Source: an uncultured Eubacteriales bacterium
GTDB taxonomy: Bacteria; Bacillota; Clostridia; Oscillospirales; Acutalibacteraceae
Length of the DNA: 64,000 bases
Assembly (NCBI GenBank): GCA_951801675.1
Contig: CATONX010000001.1
Span: 1-64,000, forward strand
Direction: 5' to 3'
Part shown: positions 32,661-40,952 of the stretch, piece after piece
How positions within the stretch are numbered: the stretch's first letter is position 1
How the letters are laid out: each line of letters starts with the position of its first letter
Made by a program: the position numbers and the translations under genes
The notes under the pieces: model-generated
Told to the model about the DNA's origin: nothing
Databases searched by the model: none
Seen by the model: the letters and a program-made list of their open reading frames with translations, nothing else

Positions 32661-33866
32661 ATGAAGAAAATAGGGATTTTGACGACCTATTATTCTGAAA
32701 ACTACGGTGCGGCACTGCAGGCATATGCGCTGCAGAAAGCACTCGAGTCGATGAACTGCGATGTGGAACTGATTCGATACCGAAATTTACATACCACCCG
32801 ATATATCCTCGATGCGCATAAAGAAAGCATCCGGCAGGAGCCGTTCTTCCATATGGTGAAACGAAGAGCGAAGAATTTAAAGGTAAAGCTTATCGGCACT
32901 GGAATCAGAACAGAGGATCGCCAGGTCCGGAAAGCGGCGTTTGACCGGTTTATTGCGCAATTTTTGCGATGCGGGAAGGAGCAATTCTCTTCACCCGAGG
33001 AATTCAAGACGTTTGCCGCGTCCAGTGAGGCGGAGTATGATCTTTATATATGCGGCAGCGACCAGGTATGGAATCCGCAAGTCCATCATTTTGATCCGGT
33101 GTATTTGCTGGATTTCCAAAGCCGTGCCAAACGGGTTTCCTATGCGCCCAGTATTGCCGTCAACAAGCTCAGCGATGCGGAAACCAAACGCCTCGCTGCC
33201 TCTGTAGGCAAACTGGATCAGATTTCCGTACGGGAAAAGGATGCCGTAACTCTCCTGTCGCCCCATCTTCCGAAAAAACAGGTGCGTTTGGTGGCGGACC
33301 CCACTTTTCTGCTTAACCGGGAAGCCTGGCAAAGCCTCGCAAGCAATACCCATCTTCCGGAATCCTATATTTTAGTCTATATGCTCGAATACAATTCCTT
33401 TCCCAAGGATGCCGTTCGCATGATCAACGACTATGCCCGCACCCATCATACTCAAATTATTTGCCTGCCCTATACCAAAATTCGGTTTGGACGCGGGATC
33501 AAGGCGGAGATGCGCTATGATGTGGCGCCCAATGATTTCATTGCGCTGCTTGTGCACGCCAAATGCGTTTTTACCAATTCGTTCCACGCTACCGCCCTTT
33601 CCATCAACAACAACAAGGAATTCTATGTTTTTCTGCAAAGTTCCGAGAAGATCAACATTCAATCCCGGATCCATAACCTCTTGGAAACGTTTCATCTGCA
33701 AAAACGGGGAATTCACAGTGCCTCGGACTATTATGGGAATACCCAGGCAATCCAATACGATGAGGCAAACGAAAAAATCGAAGAACTGCGCCAGGATGGA
33801 TTCGCCTATTTAAAGACATGCTTGGATGGCTGTTCGTGCGAGGGGCCTGATTGTAGGGATGAATAA
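32661..33866 (+). CDS. Polysaccharide pyruvyl transferase family protein
   Basis: A 401-aa protein. ATG 32661 follows AAAGGAAGAG; the longer frame from 32640 includes that ribosome site. Family signatures are ILTTYYSENYGAALQAYAL, CGSDQVWNP, VSVRE-like ISVREKDAVTLL and TNSFHATALSI. CsaB/WcaK-like enzymes add pyruvate ketals from phosphoenolpyruvate to sugars; many clostridial members stand beside an FrhB-like Fe-S protein, as here (35367). The ketal may anchor S-layer proteins or charge the polymer. Confidence 0.9.
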   Translation: MKKIGILTTYYSENYGAALQAYALQKALESMNCDVELIRYRNLHTTRYILDAHKESIRQEPFFHMVKRRAKNLKVKLIGTGIRTEDRQVRKAAFDRFIAQFLRCGKEQFSSPEEFKTFAASSEAEYDLYICGSDQVWNPQVHHFDPVYLLDFQSRAKRVSYAPSIAVNKLSDAETKRLAASVGKLDQISVREKDAVTLLSPHLPKKQVRLVADPTFLLNREAWQSLASNTHLPESYILVYMLEYNSFPKDAVRMINDYARTHHTQIICLPYTKIRFGRGIKAEMRYDVAPNDFIALLVHAKCVFTNSFHATALSINNNKEFYVFLQSSEKINIQSRIHNLLETFHLQKRGIHSASDYYGNTQAIQYDEANEKIEELRQDGFAYLKTCLDGCSCEGPDCRDE

Positions 33867-35370
33867 AACAAAAAAATTCGTGCTAAATGCCTCATTCAGT
33901 GCCCTGCAGCAGGTGCTGACGATGATTGTCGGGCTGATTACCCCACGCATCATGCTGCAATTTTACGGTTCGGAAATCAACGGCCTGGTCACTTCTATTA
34001 CCCAGTTCATTTCTTATTTTTCCCTAATTGAGGCAGGACTTTCCGGCGCAGCGGTATATTCGTTATATAAGCCGCTGGCAAATCAGGATGTAAAAGGCAT
34101 CAACGGCATTGTATCCGCCGCCAAACGAACCTATACAAAGCTGGGATTTGTCTTTTCCGGCCTGACGTTGCTGCTGGCCGCGATCTATACCAGCATCATA
34201 ACCGTGCAGGGCCTCACGTTTACGGAGATTTTTGTGCTGATTCTGGTCATGGGCGTTTCCGGCGCCATGGAATTTTTTACAATGGCGAAATATCGGGTTC
34301 TCTTCACCGCCGATCAGCGGCAGTACATCCTCTCTTTTTCCACGATGGTCGGAATTGTCCTAAATACCGTTATTATCGCGGTCTGTGCGGTCAGTCATAT
34401 GAACATCGTATGGCTCAAGGCTATTGCCGTATGCTCGGTGTTTGTCCGGTCGGCGATTTTAGCGGGTTATATGCGAAAGCGCTACAAATACGTGGACTTT
34501 AAGGAAAAGCCCAATATGAAGGCGCTGGACAAGCGGTGGGACGCCCTTTACATGCAGATCCTTTGGAGTTTGCAGTCGGGCGCGCCCGTGGTGCTGGCGA
34601 CTGTCTTTACCAATATGGTGCAGGTCAGCATTTATTCCATCTATAATATGGTGATCCTAGGGATCAACAATGTCGCATCCATCTTTATGTCGGGACTGCA
34701 AGCCGCCTTTGGGGATATTTTGGCCAAGGGAAACAAGGAGCACCTGCAAAAGATTTACGGGCAGTTCCAGTTCGCGTTTTATTCCATACTATCGGTTTTA
34801 TATTCGGTTACGGCGGTTATGTATATGCCGTTTATCCACAACTACGTTGCCAATCTGTCCGATTCGGATATCTATATTCTCCCCACCTTCGGGGTTCTGT
34901 TTTTTATCAACGGCCTGCTGTTTGCAGCGAAGACGCCGCAGGGCATGATTACCATTGCGGCCGGCATGTACCGGGAAACCCGGTGGCAGACCAGCATCCA
35001 GGCGGGAATCTTGGTGGTTGGCGGTGTCATTTTGACTCCCTTGCTTGGACTCAATGGAACGCTGCTTGCGGCAATTGCGTCCAATCTGTACCGCTTGATT
35101 GATTTTGTGATCTTCGTGTCCAAGCACATAACGAGCATGAAAATTTGGGATACAGTGGTACATCTGATTCGCATGGCCGTGCAAATCATCCTTGTGTTTG
35201 CAGTTTTTTGGTTTGTTGCATTGCCCAACGACGGTTATGGGCAGTGGCTGCTCAGCGCTTGCATCGTTTTGGCGGTTTCCGTGGCGATTGTGCTGCTGAG
35301 CGCTGTGATTTTCAATAGAAAGGATTTGAAGGAGCTGTTTAGCCGCGTCAAAATGGTAATAAAAAGATGA
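33859..35370 (+). CDS. Wzx-type polysaccharide flippase
   Basis: A 503-aa membrane protein with twelve or more hydrophobic segments. I start at ATG 33859, which overlaps the previous stop by eight bases; ATG 33826 is an alternative, and neither has a strong ribosome site. The opening NASFSALQQVLTMIVGLITPRIMLQFYG and LVTSITQFISYFSLIEAGL are typical of the MATE/PST superfamily. It should flip lipid-linked repeat units to the outer face for the polymerase at 30458. Confidence 0.88.
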   Translation: MNKTKKFVLNASFSALQQVLTMIVGLITPRIMLQFYGSEINGLVTSITQFISYFSLIEAGLSGAAVYSLYKPLANQDVKGINGIVSAAKRTYTKLGFVFSGLTLLLAAIYTSIITVQGLTFTEIFVLILVMGVSGAMEFFTMAKYRVLFTADQRQYILSFSTMVGIVLNTVIIAVCAVSHMNIVWLKAIAVCSVFVRSAILAGYMRKRYKYVDFKEKPNMKALDKRWDALYMQILWSLQSGAPVVLATVFTNMVQVSIYSIYNMVILGINNVASIFMSGLQAAFGDILAKGNKEHLQKIYGQFQFAFYSILSVLYSVTAVMYMPFIHNYVANLSDSDIYILPTFGVLFFINGLLFAAKTPQGMITIAAGMYRETRWQTSIQAGILVVGGVILTPLLGLNGTLLAAIASNLYRLIDFVIFVSKHITSMKIWDTVVHLIRMAVQIILVFAVFWFVALPNDGYGQWLLSACIVLAVSVAIVLLSAVIFNRKDLKELFSRVKMVIKR

Positions 35371-36536
35371 TTCATGTCTATGATGGGAAAAAAACGTGTA
35401 CCGGCTGCGGCCTTTGCGCGTTTGTGTGCCCCAAAAAAGCGATTGCCATGGAACCGGATGAAGAAGGTTTTTTATATCCGCGTATTGATACAGACCGGTG
35501 TGTGGATTGCGGGCTTTGCCGCAAACGCTGTCCCAACCAGCCGGATAAAATAGAGAAACAGCGGCATCCCCTTTCCAGCCTGGCTGCCAAAAACAGCGAT
35601 CAGGTCCGTGAAAACAGCAGCTCGGGAGGAATATTTACCGCTCTTTCGGATACGATGCTGCAAGAGGGCGGCGTGGTGTTTGGTGCTCAATTGATGGAGG
35701 ACGGACAGGTTTGCCACACCATGGCTGCAACGGCGGACCAGCGGGACCGCATGCGGGACTCAAAGTATGTCCAGAGTGACATTACCAGTTGTTTTGATGC
35801 GATCAGCCAAGCGCTGGCGGCGGGAAAAACCGTGTTGTTTGTGGGAACCCCATGCCAGACGGCGGCGGTCGGCGCCGCTTTCCCCAATGACAGGAAGGCG
35901 TCCAAGCTGCTATTGTGCGACCTTGTCTGCCATGGAGTTCCAAGCCCACGGGTCTTTTCCGCTTACCGGCAGCAGCTTCTAAAGGAGCAGAGCGGTGCGG
36001 TAAAGGGCCTTGCTTTTCGCAGCAAGAAGGCGGGCTGGAGCTGCCGGGCGGTCACCATTGAAACGGGCGGCGGCGAAAAGTCGTCCTTTTTGCTGGACGA
36101 CCGGTACTTCCGCTTATATTTTGCCGGCCTGATTACGAGACCCTGCTGTCATGCTTGTATCTATACCAATCTCCACCGTCCCAGCGACATCACCATAGGG
36201 GACTGCTGGGGAGAAGCTGTCCGGGATTTGTCCATTTATGACGAATTGGGCCTTTCTCTTGTGTTGATCCACACGCAAAATGGAATGGACCTGTTCGGGA
36301 AAGCGCAGAAATCCATTTCGTGTGAGGAGATCCGCCTCAGGGACTTTATGCAGGAGCAGCTGCAAAAGCCGAGCCGGGCGGGAGAATCCCGTGCGCAGTT
36401 CTGGAAAGAGTTTCAGAGCAAATCGTTTAAGAAAGTACTGCAAAAGTATACCCTAACCGGGTTCACCGGGAAGGTACACCGAGTATCGGGCGCAGTCCAG
36501 CGCCTGTTGAAAAACAAGGAGGGCAATCATGCATAA
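35367..36536 (+). CDS. FrhB-like protein with two [4Fe-4S] ferredoxin motifs
   Basis: A 389-aa protein; ATG 35367 overlaps the flippase stop (ATGA). The N-terminus has two CxxCxxCxxxC motifs (CTGCGLCAFVCP and CVDCGLCRKRCP). The rest matches the coenzyme F420 hydrogenase/dehydrogenase beta-subunit family: SSSGGIFTALSD, GTPCQTAA, CDLVCHGVPSPRVF. In capsule clusters it travels with pyruvyl transferases; its reaction there is not established. F420 use is not implied by the sequence alone. Confidence 0.9.
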   Translation: MIHVYDGKKTCTGCGLCAFVCPKKAIAMEPDEEGFLYPRIDTDRCVDCGLCRKRCPNQPDKIEKQRHPLSSLAAKNSDQVRENSSSGGIFTALSDTMLQEGGVVFGAQLMEDGQVCHTMAATADQRDRMRDSKYVQSDITSCFDAISQALAAGKTVLFVGTPCQTAAVGAAFPNDRKASKLLLCDLVCHGVPSPRVFSAYRQQLLKEQSGAVKGLAFRSKKAGWSCRAVTIETGGGEKSSFLLDDRYFRLYFAGLITRPCCHACIYTNLHRPSDITIGDCWGEAVRDLSIYDELGLSLVLIHTQNGMDLFGKAQKSISCEEIRLRDFMQEQLQKPSRAGESRAQFWKEFQSKSFKKVLQKYTLTGFTGKVHRVSGAVQRLLKNKEGNHA

Positions 36537-37587
36537 CAATTCCATGTTCAAAGGGAAAACCCTGCTGATTACGGGCGGCACCGGTTCTTTCGGCAATGCG
36601 GTGCTCAACCGGTTTTTGACCACCGATATCGGAGAAATCCGCATTTTCTCCCGGGATGAGAAAAAGCAGGACGATATGCGCCATACCTACCAGTCCAAGT
36701 ATCCCCAGTATTCCGACAAAATCAAGTTTTATATCGGCGATGTGCGCGACATCCAAAGCGTGAAAAACGCCATGCACGGAGTGGATTTCATTTTCCACGC
36801 CGCCGCTCTCAAGCAGGTCCCGTCCTGTGAGTTTTTCCCCATTGAAGCGGTGAAAACCAACGTGTTCGGCACTGAAAACGTGCTGACCGCGGCCATCGAG
36901 GCGGGGGTGCGCAAAGTCATCTGCCTGTCCACCGACAAGGCCGCCTATCCGGTCAACGCCATGGGAACCTCCAAGGCCATGATGGAAAAGGTGTACATTG
37001 CCAAGTCCAGGACCATTCCCCAGGATAAGACCCTGATTTGCGGAACCCGGTACGGAAACGTCATGTGCTCGCGCGGCTCGGTCATTCCCCTTTTCATTGA
37101 GCAGATCAAGAAAGGCCTGCCTCTCACCGTGACCGACCCGGCCATGACCCGCTACATCATGAGCCTGGAGGAAGCGGTAGAGCTGGTTTTGTATGCGTTC
37201 GAGCATGCCAACAGCGGGGACATTATGGTGCAAAAGGCTCCGGCCTGCACCATCGGGGACCTGGCCCAGGCGGTCAAGGAACTGTTCCATGCCGACAATG
37301 AGATTAAAGTCATCGGCATCCGCCACGGCGAAAAGATGTACGAAGCGCTCCTGACCAAGGAAGAGTGCGCCAACGCCGTGGACCTAGGGGATTTCTTCAA
37401 GGTGCCGGCGGACAAGCGGGACCTTAACTACGATAAGTATTTCAACGAGGGCATCCACGGAAGCGGCATGAAATACGAGGAATACACCTCCAGCAACACC
37501 AATCAGCTGAATGTGGAGCAGATCAAGGAAAAGCTGCTGAGTTTGAGCTATATCCAGAAGGAGCTGGCGGAATGGGAGGCACGGTAA
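36529..37587 (+). CDS. capE: UDP-GlcNAc 4,6-dehydratase/epimerase (CapE/FnlA)
   Basis: A 352-aa protein with AAGGAGG six bases before ATG 36529. The Rossmann start LLITGGTGSFGNAVL is followed by FHAAALKQVPSCEFFP and the STDKAAYPVNAMGTSKAMMEK block, where MGTSK replaces the usual YxxxK. This is a hallmark of the CapE/WbjB group, which dehydrates and epimerises UDP-GlcNAc as the first step to UDP-L-FucNAc. The next two genes complete that pathway (CapF, CapG). It might also supply a keto sugar to the PglE-like aminotransferase. Confidence 0.92.
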   Translation: MHNNSMFKGKTLLITGGTGSFGNAVLNRFLTTDIGEIRIFSRDEKKQDDMRHTYQSKYPQYSDKIKFYIGDVRDIQSVKNAMHGVDFIFHAAALKQVPSCEFFPIEAVKTNVFGTENVLTAAIEAGVRKVICLSTDKAAYPVNAMGTSKAMMEKVYIAKSRTIPQDKTLICGTRYGNVMCSRGSVIPLFIEQIKKGLPLTVTDPAMTRYIMSLEEAVELVLYAFEHANSGDIMVQKAPACTIGDLAQAVKELFHADNEIKVIGIRHGEKMYEALLTKEECANAVDLGDFFKVPADKRDLNYDKYFNEGIHGSGMKYEEYTSSNTNQLNVEQIKEKLLSLSYIQKELAEWEAR

Positions 37588-37644
37588 CCGGCTGCTGTGT
37601 GCAAAGGATACCGTCCCGGCAAGGAAGAGAGGAACGAAGGTAAG

Positions 37645-38784
37645 ATGAAGGTATTGATTACGGGCGCAAACGGCTTTATCGGGAAAAACCTGATTGCCGA
37701 GCTCGAAAACATCCAAAGCGGGAAGAGCAGGCAAAGTAGCCTTTCCTCCCTCACTCTTTATGCATATGACATGGACACCGACCCCAAACTGCTCGACGGG
37801 TTCTGCGCGGACTGCGACTTTGTTTTTCACTTGGCCGGCGTCAACCGTCCCAAAGAGCAAAGCGAGTTCATGCAGGGAAATTTCGGGTTTACCTCCACCC
37901 TGCTCGATACCCTCAAGCGCCACAAAAACGCCTGCCCGGTGATGCTCGCCTCCTCCACCCAGGCCGCGCTTGACAATCCCTACGGCCATTCGAAGAAGGC
38001 AGGGGAGGATCTGCTGTTTGCTTATGGAAGGGAAACCGGCGCGAAGGCGCTGGTGTACCGGTTTCCAAACGTGTTTGGCAAATGGTGCCGGCCCAATTAT
38101 AACAGCGCCGTGGCCACCTTCTGCCACAACATTGCCCGCGGCCTGCCCATCACCGTCAATGACCCCACCGTTTCGATGACCCTGGTGTATATCGACGATG
38201 TGGTTTCAGAGCTCATCCACGCCCTGGAGGGGAAGGAAACCCGGGACGGGGATTTCTGCAAGGTGCCGGTGGAGCACTCTGTAAAGCTCGGGGAGATTGT
38301 GGACTTGCTTTATTCTTTCAAGGAGAGCCGGGAGACCAAAAACGTCCCCAACATGGCGAACCCTTTTGAAAAGAAGCTCTATTCCACCTATTTAAGCTAC
38401 CTGCCGGAAGATCAGTTCAGCTATCCGCTGAAGATGAACGTGGACGACCGGGGTTCCTTTACCGAAATTCTGCGCACGCCCGACCGGGGCCAGTTTTCCG
38501 TGAATGTCTCCAAGCCCGGCATCACCAAGGGCAATCATTGGCACCATACGAAGAACGAAAAGTTCGTGGTGGTCAAAGGGGAGGGCCTGATCCGGTTTCG
38601 GAAAATCGGCAGCGAGGAGATCGTGGAATACCGGGTGTCGGGGGACAAAATCGAAGTGGTGGACATCCCCACCGGCTACACCCACAGCATCGTCAACGTG
38701 GGGGATACCGACCTGGTCACCTTCATGTGGTGCAACGAATGCTTCGATCCGGAGAAGCCGGATACGTATTTTCTGGAGGTATAG
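37645..38784 (+). CDS. capF: CapF/FnlB bifunctional UDP-sugar epimerase-reductase
   Basis: A 379-aa protein from ATG 37645 (GAAGG upstream). The N-terminal SDR domain begins VLITGANGFIGKNLI, with FHLAGVNRP and NPYGHSKKAGE (YxxxK). The C-terminal cupin (about 255-379) shows TKGNHWHHTKNEKFVVVKG with metal-binding His and ends FDPEKPDTYFLEV. This two-domain build is specific for CapF, which turns the CapE product into UDP-2-acetamido-6-deoxy-L-talose. It lies between capE and capG. Confidence 0.94.
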   Translation: MKVLITGANGFIGKNLIAELENIQSGKSRQSSLSSLTLYAYDMDTDPKLLDGFCADCDFVFHLAGVNRPKEQSEFMQGNFGFTSTLLDTLKRHKNACPVMLASSTQAALDNPYGHSKKAGEDLLFAYGRETGAKALVYRFPNVFGKWCRPNYNSAVATFCHNIARGLPITVNDPTVSMTLVYIDDVVSELIHALEGKETRDGDFCKVPVEHSVKLGEIVDLLYSFKESRETKNVPNMANPFEKKLYSTYLSYLPEDQFSYPLKMNVDDRGSFTEILRTPDRGQFSVNVSKPGITKGNHWHHTKNEKFVVVKGEGLIRFRKIGSEEIVEYRVSGDKIEVVDIPTGYTHSIVNVGDTDLVTFMWCNECFDPEKPDTYFLEV

Positions 38785-38787
38785 GGC

Positions 38788-39915
38788 ATGTCCAAATTGA
38801 AGCTGATGACCATCATGGGGACCCGGCCGGAAATCATCCGGCTGAGCGCGGTGCTCAAATGTGCCGACCGGTACTTTGACCATATTATGGTGCATACCGG
38901 GCAGAACTGGGATTACACCCTCAACGAGATTTTCTTTCAGGATTTAGGGCTGCGCAAGCCGGACTATTATCTGGACAGCGTGGGAAAGGACCTGGGCGAG
39001 ACCATGGGAAACATCATCGCCAAGTCCTATGACGTGCTCAAAAAGGAACAGCCGGACGCGCTGCTGGTGCTGGGGGACACCAATTCCGCCCTGTCCGCCA
39101 TCAGCGCCAAGCGGCTGAAAATTCCGATTTTTCATATGGAGGCGGGCAACCGCTGCTGGGACTGGAACGTGCCTGAAATGGTCAACCGCACCATCGTCGA
39201 CCACATTTCCGACATAAACCTTCCCTATACCGAACACAGCCGCCGCTATCTTCTAAGCGAAGGGGTGGACGGCAAAACCATCTTTGTCACCGGCAGCCCC
39301 ATGAGCGAGGTGCTGCGGGACCATGCGGCGAAGATTGCGCAGAGCGACGTGCTCGATCGGCTGGGGCTTACCCCCAAAGGCTATCTTCTTCTTTCCGCCC
39401 ACCGGGAGGAGAACATCGATAACGAAGCGCATTTCATCAGCCTGATGACCTCCATCAACCACATTGCCCAAACGTATCAGATGCCGGTCATCTATTCCAC
39501 CCATCCCCGCAGCCGCAATATCATTGAAAAGCGGGGCTTTCAGTTCCACCCGCTGGTGCAGAGCATGCAGCCCTTCGGCTTTTTGGACTACAACAAGCTC
39601 CAGCAGAACGCCTACTGCGTGCTGTCCGACAGCGGGACCCTCAGCGAGGAAAGCGCCCTGCTGCATTTCCCCGCCGTGCTCATCCGCACCTCCACCGAAC
39701 GCCCGGAGGTGCTCGACAAGGGCACTATCGTGGTCGGCGGCATCCAGGGAGAGGATGTGGAGCAGGCCATGAACCTGGCGGTTTCCATGTTCGAAAACGG
39801 CGAGGAGACGATTTTAGCGGAGGATTACGCGGACACGAACGTGTCGGTAAAGGTGATCAAGATTATCCAAAGCTATGCGAAAATCGTCAATCTTACCACT
39901 TGGAGAAAAGAATAA
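38788..39915 (+). CDS. capG: CapG/FnlC UDP-N-acetyl-6-deoxy-talosamine 2-epimerase (UDP-L-FucNAc forming)
   Basis: A 375-aa protein starting three bases after capF. Family motifs are MTIMGTRPEIIRLSAVL, VHTGQNWDYTLNEIFF, VLGDTNSALSA, HMEAGNRCWD, SAHREENID and LSDSGTLSEESALL. It is a UDP-GlcNAc 2-epimerase homologue; with CapE and CapF upstream it most likely makes UDP-L-FucNAc. It is the last gene of the operon. Confidence 0.93.
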   Translation: MSKLKLMTIMGTRPEIIRLSAVLKCADRYFDHIMVHTGQNWDYTLNEIFFQDLGLRKPDYYLDSVGKDLGETMGNIIAKSYDVLKKEQPDALLVLGDTNSALSAISAKRLKIPIFHMEAGNRCWDWNVPEMVNRTIVDHISDINLPYTEHSRRYLLSEGVDGKTIFVTGSPMSEVLRDHAAKIAQSDVLDRLGLTPKGYLLLSAHREENIDNEAHFISLMTSINHIAQTYQMPVIYSTHPRSRNIIEKRGFQFHPLVQSMQPFGFLDYNKLQQNAYCVLSDSGTLSEESALLHFPAVLIRTSTERPEVLDKGTIVVGGIQGEDVEQAMNLAVSMFENGEETILAEDYADTNVSVKVIKIIQSYAKIVNLTTWRKE

Positions 39916-39933
39916 GGCGGACCTTCGTCCGCC

Positions 39934-40083
39934 CTAGTTCGCACCGGCCGGCCCGCCGCCTTGAGGGGGCCGGCCGTTTTCCCGGTTTTGGGCCAGCCTT
40001 GCGCAAAGGTGAATGAGAAACCGCACGGTGTCCTTTTCTGTATTCGGATTCTCAAAACGGATGGATAGGGGTTGGTTTTTCAT
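39934..40083 (-). CDS. Possible 49-aa protein of unknown function inside the element
   Basis: On the minus strand ATG 40083 is preceded by a strong AAAGGAGG at eight bases and opens a 49-codon frame ending at TAG 39936-39934. The N-terminal part (SIRFENPNTEKDTVRFLIHL) has a strand-plus-amphipathic-helix pattern. The C-terminal third is encoded by the terminator hairpins and is of low complexity. It resembles short uncharacterised clostridial proteins only in a general way. It occupies the 39916-40329 gap together with the promoter of the next genes. Confidence 0.42.
   Translation of the reverse strand: MKNQPLSIRFENPNTEKDTVRFLIHLCARLAQNRENGRPPQGGGPAGAN
39945..39980 (+). terminator. Terminator of the capsule operon
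   Basis: CGGCCGGCCC (39945-39954) pairs with GGGCCGGCCG (39967-39976), followed by TTTT. A smaller hairpin GGCGGAC-CTTC-GTCCGCC (39917-39934) comes just after the capG stop and may help. Confidence 0.7.
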
Positions 40084-40260
40084 GAGGCTCCCCTCCTTTG
40101 TCCCATATCTATTCGGACAAGCCTGCAAAATATGCAGCGCCATAAGCGGACAATGGGAAAATGCCCCTCTAAGAACCGGTTATCGGAAGAAAAATATCCC
40201 TGCGTACAAGGAAATTTGCGCCGGGATTTTCTGCTGTTTTTCGAAAGAAGCGGGTTTTCA

Positions 40261-40290
40261 TTGACGAAGGGCCTTTCTTTGCCTTACAAT
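40261..40290 (+). promoter_or_regulatory. Promoter of the acyltransferase-flippase pair
   Basis: TTGACG (40261-40266), an 18-bp spacer and TACAAT (40285-40290). Each box matches 5 of 6. The leader to ATG 40330 is about 35 nt. Confidence 0.75.
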
Positions 40291-40329
40291 AAAAGTTATG
40301 ACATATCATACCTAGAGGCGGGTGATTGG

Positions 40330-40935
40330 ATGAACCAGGTTCTTATTCTAGGCGCCGGAGGCCACGCGAAAGTGGTGGCTGACCTTGTGGAGCTGGCCGG
40401 ATACACAGTCGCCGGGTTTCTGGATGACCATCCGGCTGGGCCCAGCGTCTTCGGAAAGCCGGTGCTTGGGCCCATTGCGGATTGTCTTCGTTATCCGCAG
40501 CACGCTTTTGTCATCGGCATCGGCAGCAATCAGGTCCGCCGGGAGCTGGCCGCACGTTATCCCCTTCGCTGGATTACCGCTGTGCATCCCAAGGCCGTGG
40601 TGGCCCGGGACGCGGTGCTGGGTCCGGGTACGGTGGTGATGGCCAATGCCGTCATCAATCCCACAGCGGCGGTGGGCGCGCACGCCATCGTCAATACCGG
40701 CGCCATCGTGGAGCACGACAACGTCATTGGGGACTTTGCCCATCTTTCGCCGGGCTGCGCGTTGGGCGGCACGGTCACGGTCGGGGCAGGCACCCATGTG
40801 GGCATCGGCGCCTGTGTGCGCAACAACATCCGTATCGCACCGGACTGCGTGGTTGGCGCGGGTGCCGTGGTGGTAGCGGACCTGTCACAACCGGGAACCT
40901 ATGTGGGCTGCCCGGCGAAGCTGCTGAAAAAATAA
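40330..40935 (+). CDS. NeuD/PglD-like sugar O- or N-acyltransferase
   Basis: A 201-aa protein; GAGG lies 11 bases before ATG 40330. The N-terminal nucleotide-sugar-binding half begins QVLILGAGGHAKVVADLVEL and FLDDHP. The C-terminal half is a left-handed beta helix with VIGDFAHLSPGCALGG; His in INTGAIVEHDNVIGDFAHL is in the catalytic position of PglD. It would acylate the 4-amino group made by the PglE-like aminotransferase, or O-acylate another sugar. Confidence 0.9.
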   Translation: MNQVLILGAGGHAKVVADLVELAGYTVAGFLDDHPAGPSVFGKPVLGPIADCLRYPQHAFVIGIGSNQVRRELAARYPLRWITAVHPKAVVARDAVLGPGTVVMANAVINPTAAVGAHAIVNTGAIVEHDNVIGDFAHLSPGCALGGTVTVGAGTHVGIGACVRNNIRIAPDCVVGAGAVVVADLSQPGTYVGCPAKLLKK

Positions 40936-40952
40936 GGAAAAGAGGCGGACGT

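Noticed and set aside
40482-40952. A 626-aa frame beginning inside the NeuD-like gene and reading into the flippase
   Set aside because: The first 157 residues are a shifted-frame reading of the acyltransferase gene. GTG 40953 with AGAGG upstream and a typical first flippase helix is the true start.
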